From Bacteroidales bacterium (GTDB lineage: Bacteria; Bacteroidota; Bacteroidia; Bacteroidales; Bacteroidaceae), in the NCBI GenBank assembly GCA_015654535.1, contig JAATGU010000148.1, positions 1-64,000 of the forward strand: 64,000 bases of DNA, read 5' to 3'. This document shows, one piece after another, positions 63,206 to 64,000 of this stretch (within the stretch, counting starts at the first letter, position 1; the number at the start of each line of letters is the position of its first letter). Under the pieces are notes generated by a model. That model worked only from the letters and a program-made list of their open reading frames with translations. It made no database searches and was not told the origin of the DNA. The position numbers and the translations under genes were made by a program.

Positions 63206-64000
63206 ATGAAAAAAAAGTATATCGGATTTATAATTATCTGTTTTGTTTTTCAAGTATCCTTTGCACAAACACCTCAGAAAGTAGTTACTTTTGTCCAAGT
63301 GCAGCATGACGCAGAGTGGTATAAGCAGCAAGCTGAAGCATGGAAGAAGGAGATTAGTAATGACAAACATAATGAGGTTGCGTGGGAAAGTTATTACCGA
63401 GCCACAAAATATGAATTCGTTTGCGCAGAAGGGGAGAAGGATTATGAAAAGATCTACGCCCGATTGGATAAAATTATGAAAGGAATGAAGCGGGCAATAC
63501 CTGATTCTTATACGTATAACGTGATGATGTATTACCATGGCGGAAACGATTTGAGTAAAAGTGCTTATATGGTTAAGGCTATTTCGATGCGTCCTGACGA
63601 AGTGAGCTTTTTCCCGGATTATGTGTCTTTTGCGATATTGACTCAAAATGATACTCTTTGCACAAACACTTGTAAGAAGTGGTATGAAAGCGGAAAATAC
63701 TCGGCAGGATTGATGAATTATGATTATAATGAGATGGCTGGAATAGATAAGGATGGCATTATATTTGCCAATGGAGATAATTCAATCTATCCTAAATTGC
63801 TGCTTCAATATGGCAAGAATCTGTTTAAGGATAAGAAATTAGTCTGTCTTCCTTTCTTGTATGAGGAGAATTATCGGGAGCGAGTTCTCAAGGAGTTGGG
63901 TGTTCCTCCTTTTCCGGGAACTGATAAAGAACTGAACGCCAAATATCCAGCTAATAATCAATTGTCAATTGAAATAGTAAAACATATAATTAAATACACG
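63206..64000 (+). CDS. Exported protein of unknown function, cut by the window end
   Basis: The frame is open from an ATG at 63206 (or 63200) to the window edge, 265 codons without a stop. A signal peptide is clear (YIGFIIICFVFQVSFAQ). The mature part starts VTFVQVQHDAEWYKQQAEAW, then VAWESYYRATKYEFVCAEGE, IPDSYTYNVMMYYHGG, and later IIFANGDNSIYPKLLLQYG. The first 100 residues look like a TPR-type helical region (residues in WYKQQAEAWKKEISNDKHN). I recognise no family with certainty. It is driven from the -7 element at 63114 behind palindrome array C. The C-terminus and its neighbours lie outside the window. Confidence 0.75.
   Translation, partial: MKKKYIGFIIICFVFQVSFAQTPQKVVTFVQVQHDAEWYKQQAEAWKKEISNDKHNEVAWESYYRATKYEFVCAEGEKDYEKIYARLDKIMKGMKRAIPDSYTYNVMMYYHGGNDLSKSAYMVKAISMRPDEVSFFPDYVSFAILTQNDTLCTNTCKKWYESGKYSAGLMNYDYNEMAGIDKDGIIFANGDNSIYPKLLLQYGKNLFKDKKLVCLPFLYEENYRERVLKELGVPPFPGTDKELNAKYPANNQLSIEIVKHIIKYT

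Noticed and set aside
63194..63646. Minus-strand ORF of 150 codons near the right end
   Set aside because: It lies opposite a plus-strand frame that starts with a clear signal peptide and stays open to the window edge. The minus-strand translation has no domain-like pattern.
1..64000. tRNA, rRNA or known riboswitch
   Set aside because: I saw no cloverleaf-like segment, no rRNA sequence and no conserved riboswitch core by eye. A covariance-model search would be needed to exclude small or unusual RNAs.

Overview
The window looks like part of a Bacteroides-type chromosome (Bacteroidota). The evidence is a complete SusC/SusD/SusE-like/GH74 glycan-uptake cluster, many matches to the Bacteroides -7 promoter element TAnnTTTG, succinyl-CoA:acetate CoA-transferase, rubrerythrin, AT-rich intergenic DNA, and protein families typical of the phylum (DUF2723, DUF4468, DUF4294, a PorZ-like propeller protein). 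I found no rRNA, tRNA, CRISPR array, transposase or phage gene.

Layout. 1-2600 is an accessory strip: the tail of an MFS transporter, a short gene remnant, a small helix-turn-helix protein, two double-glycine leader peptides, a small membrane protein, a CPBP-family membrane protein and a third, decayed double-glycine peptide. 2714-7567 is a minus-strand operon (DUF2723 membrane glycosyltransferase-like protein, polysaccharide deacetylase, QueG). 7720-9350 is znuA-znuC behind a Fur/Zur-like site. mnmD follows at 9509. 10240-17240 is a six-gene minus-strand operon (serine acetyltransferase, THUMP methyltransferase, DPP-IV-like peptidase, purD, two membrane proteins). 17419-25810 holds miaB, a CoA-transferase, dacB, nadB and a glycosyltransferase. 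25946-35747 is a small polysaccharide utilization locus that probably targets xyloglucan. 36184-46580 holds rubrerythrin, a broken SulP transporter gene, a radical SAM gene, an exported DUF4468/flavin-reductase-like fusion, two outer-membrane proteins, a DUF4294 protein, a TrmH-type methyltransferase and nadA. 46693-57430 holds a PorZ-like protein, rdgB, yitT, leuS, a PH-like membrane protein and mutS. 57560-64000 holds a four-gene CsgG/lipoprotein operon, lgt-panE-ychF, and an exported protein cut by the window edge.

How the genes work together. NadB and NadA make quinolinate for NAD but sit 21 kb apart, each with its own promoter. SusC, SusD and the SusE-like protein would bind and import oligosaccharides released by GH74. 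ZnuA and ZnuC need a permease (ZnuB) that is not next to them. Lgt would lipidate the many lipoproteins encoded here.

The least explained structures are three intergenic arrays of short palindromes. At 24576-24659 and 53607-53680 four TGTACA-type boxes are spaced exactly 22 bp. At 62983-63100 five GATATATATC-type boxes are spaced exactly 23 bp. Each array also contains a longer inverted repeat. A fourth intergenic repeat (49700-49754) is five 11-bp tandem units. I do not know their function. The leader-peptide strip at 604-2591 is the second main candidate for an undescribed system.
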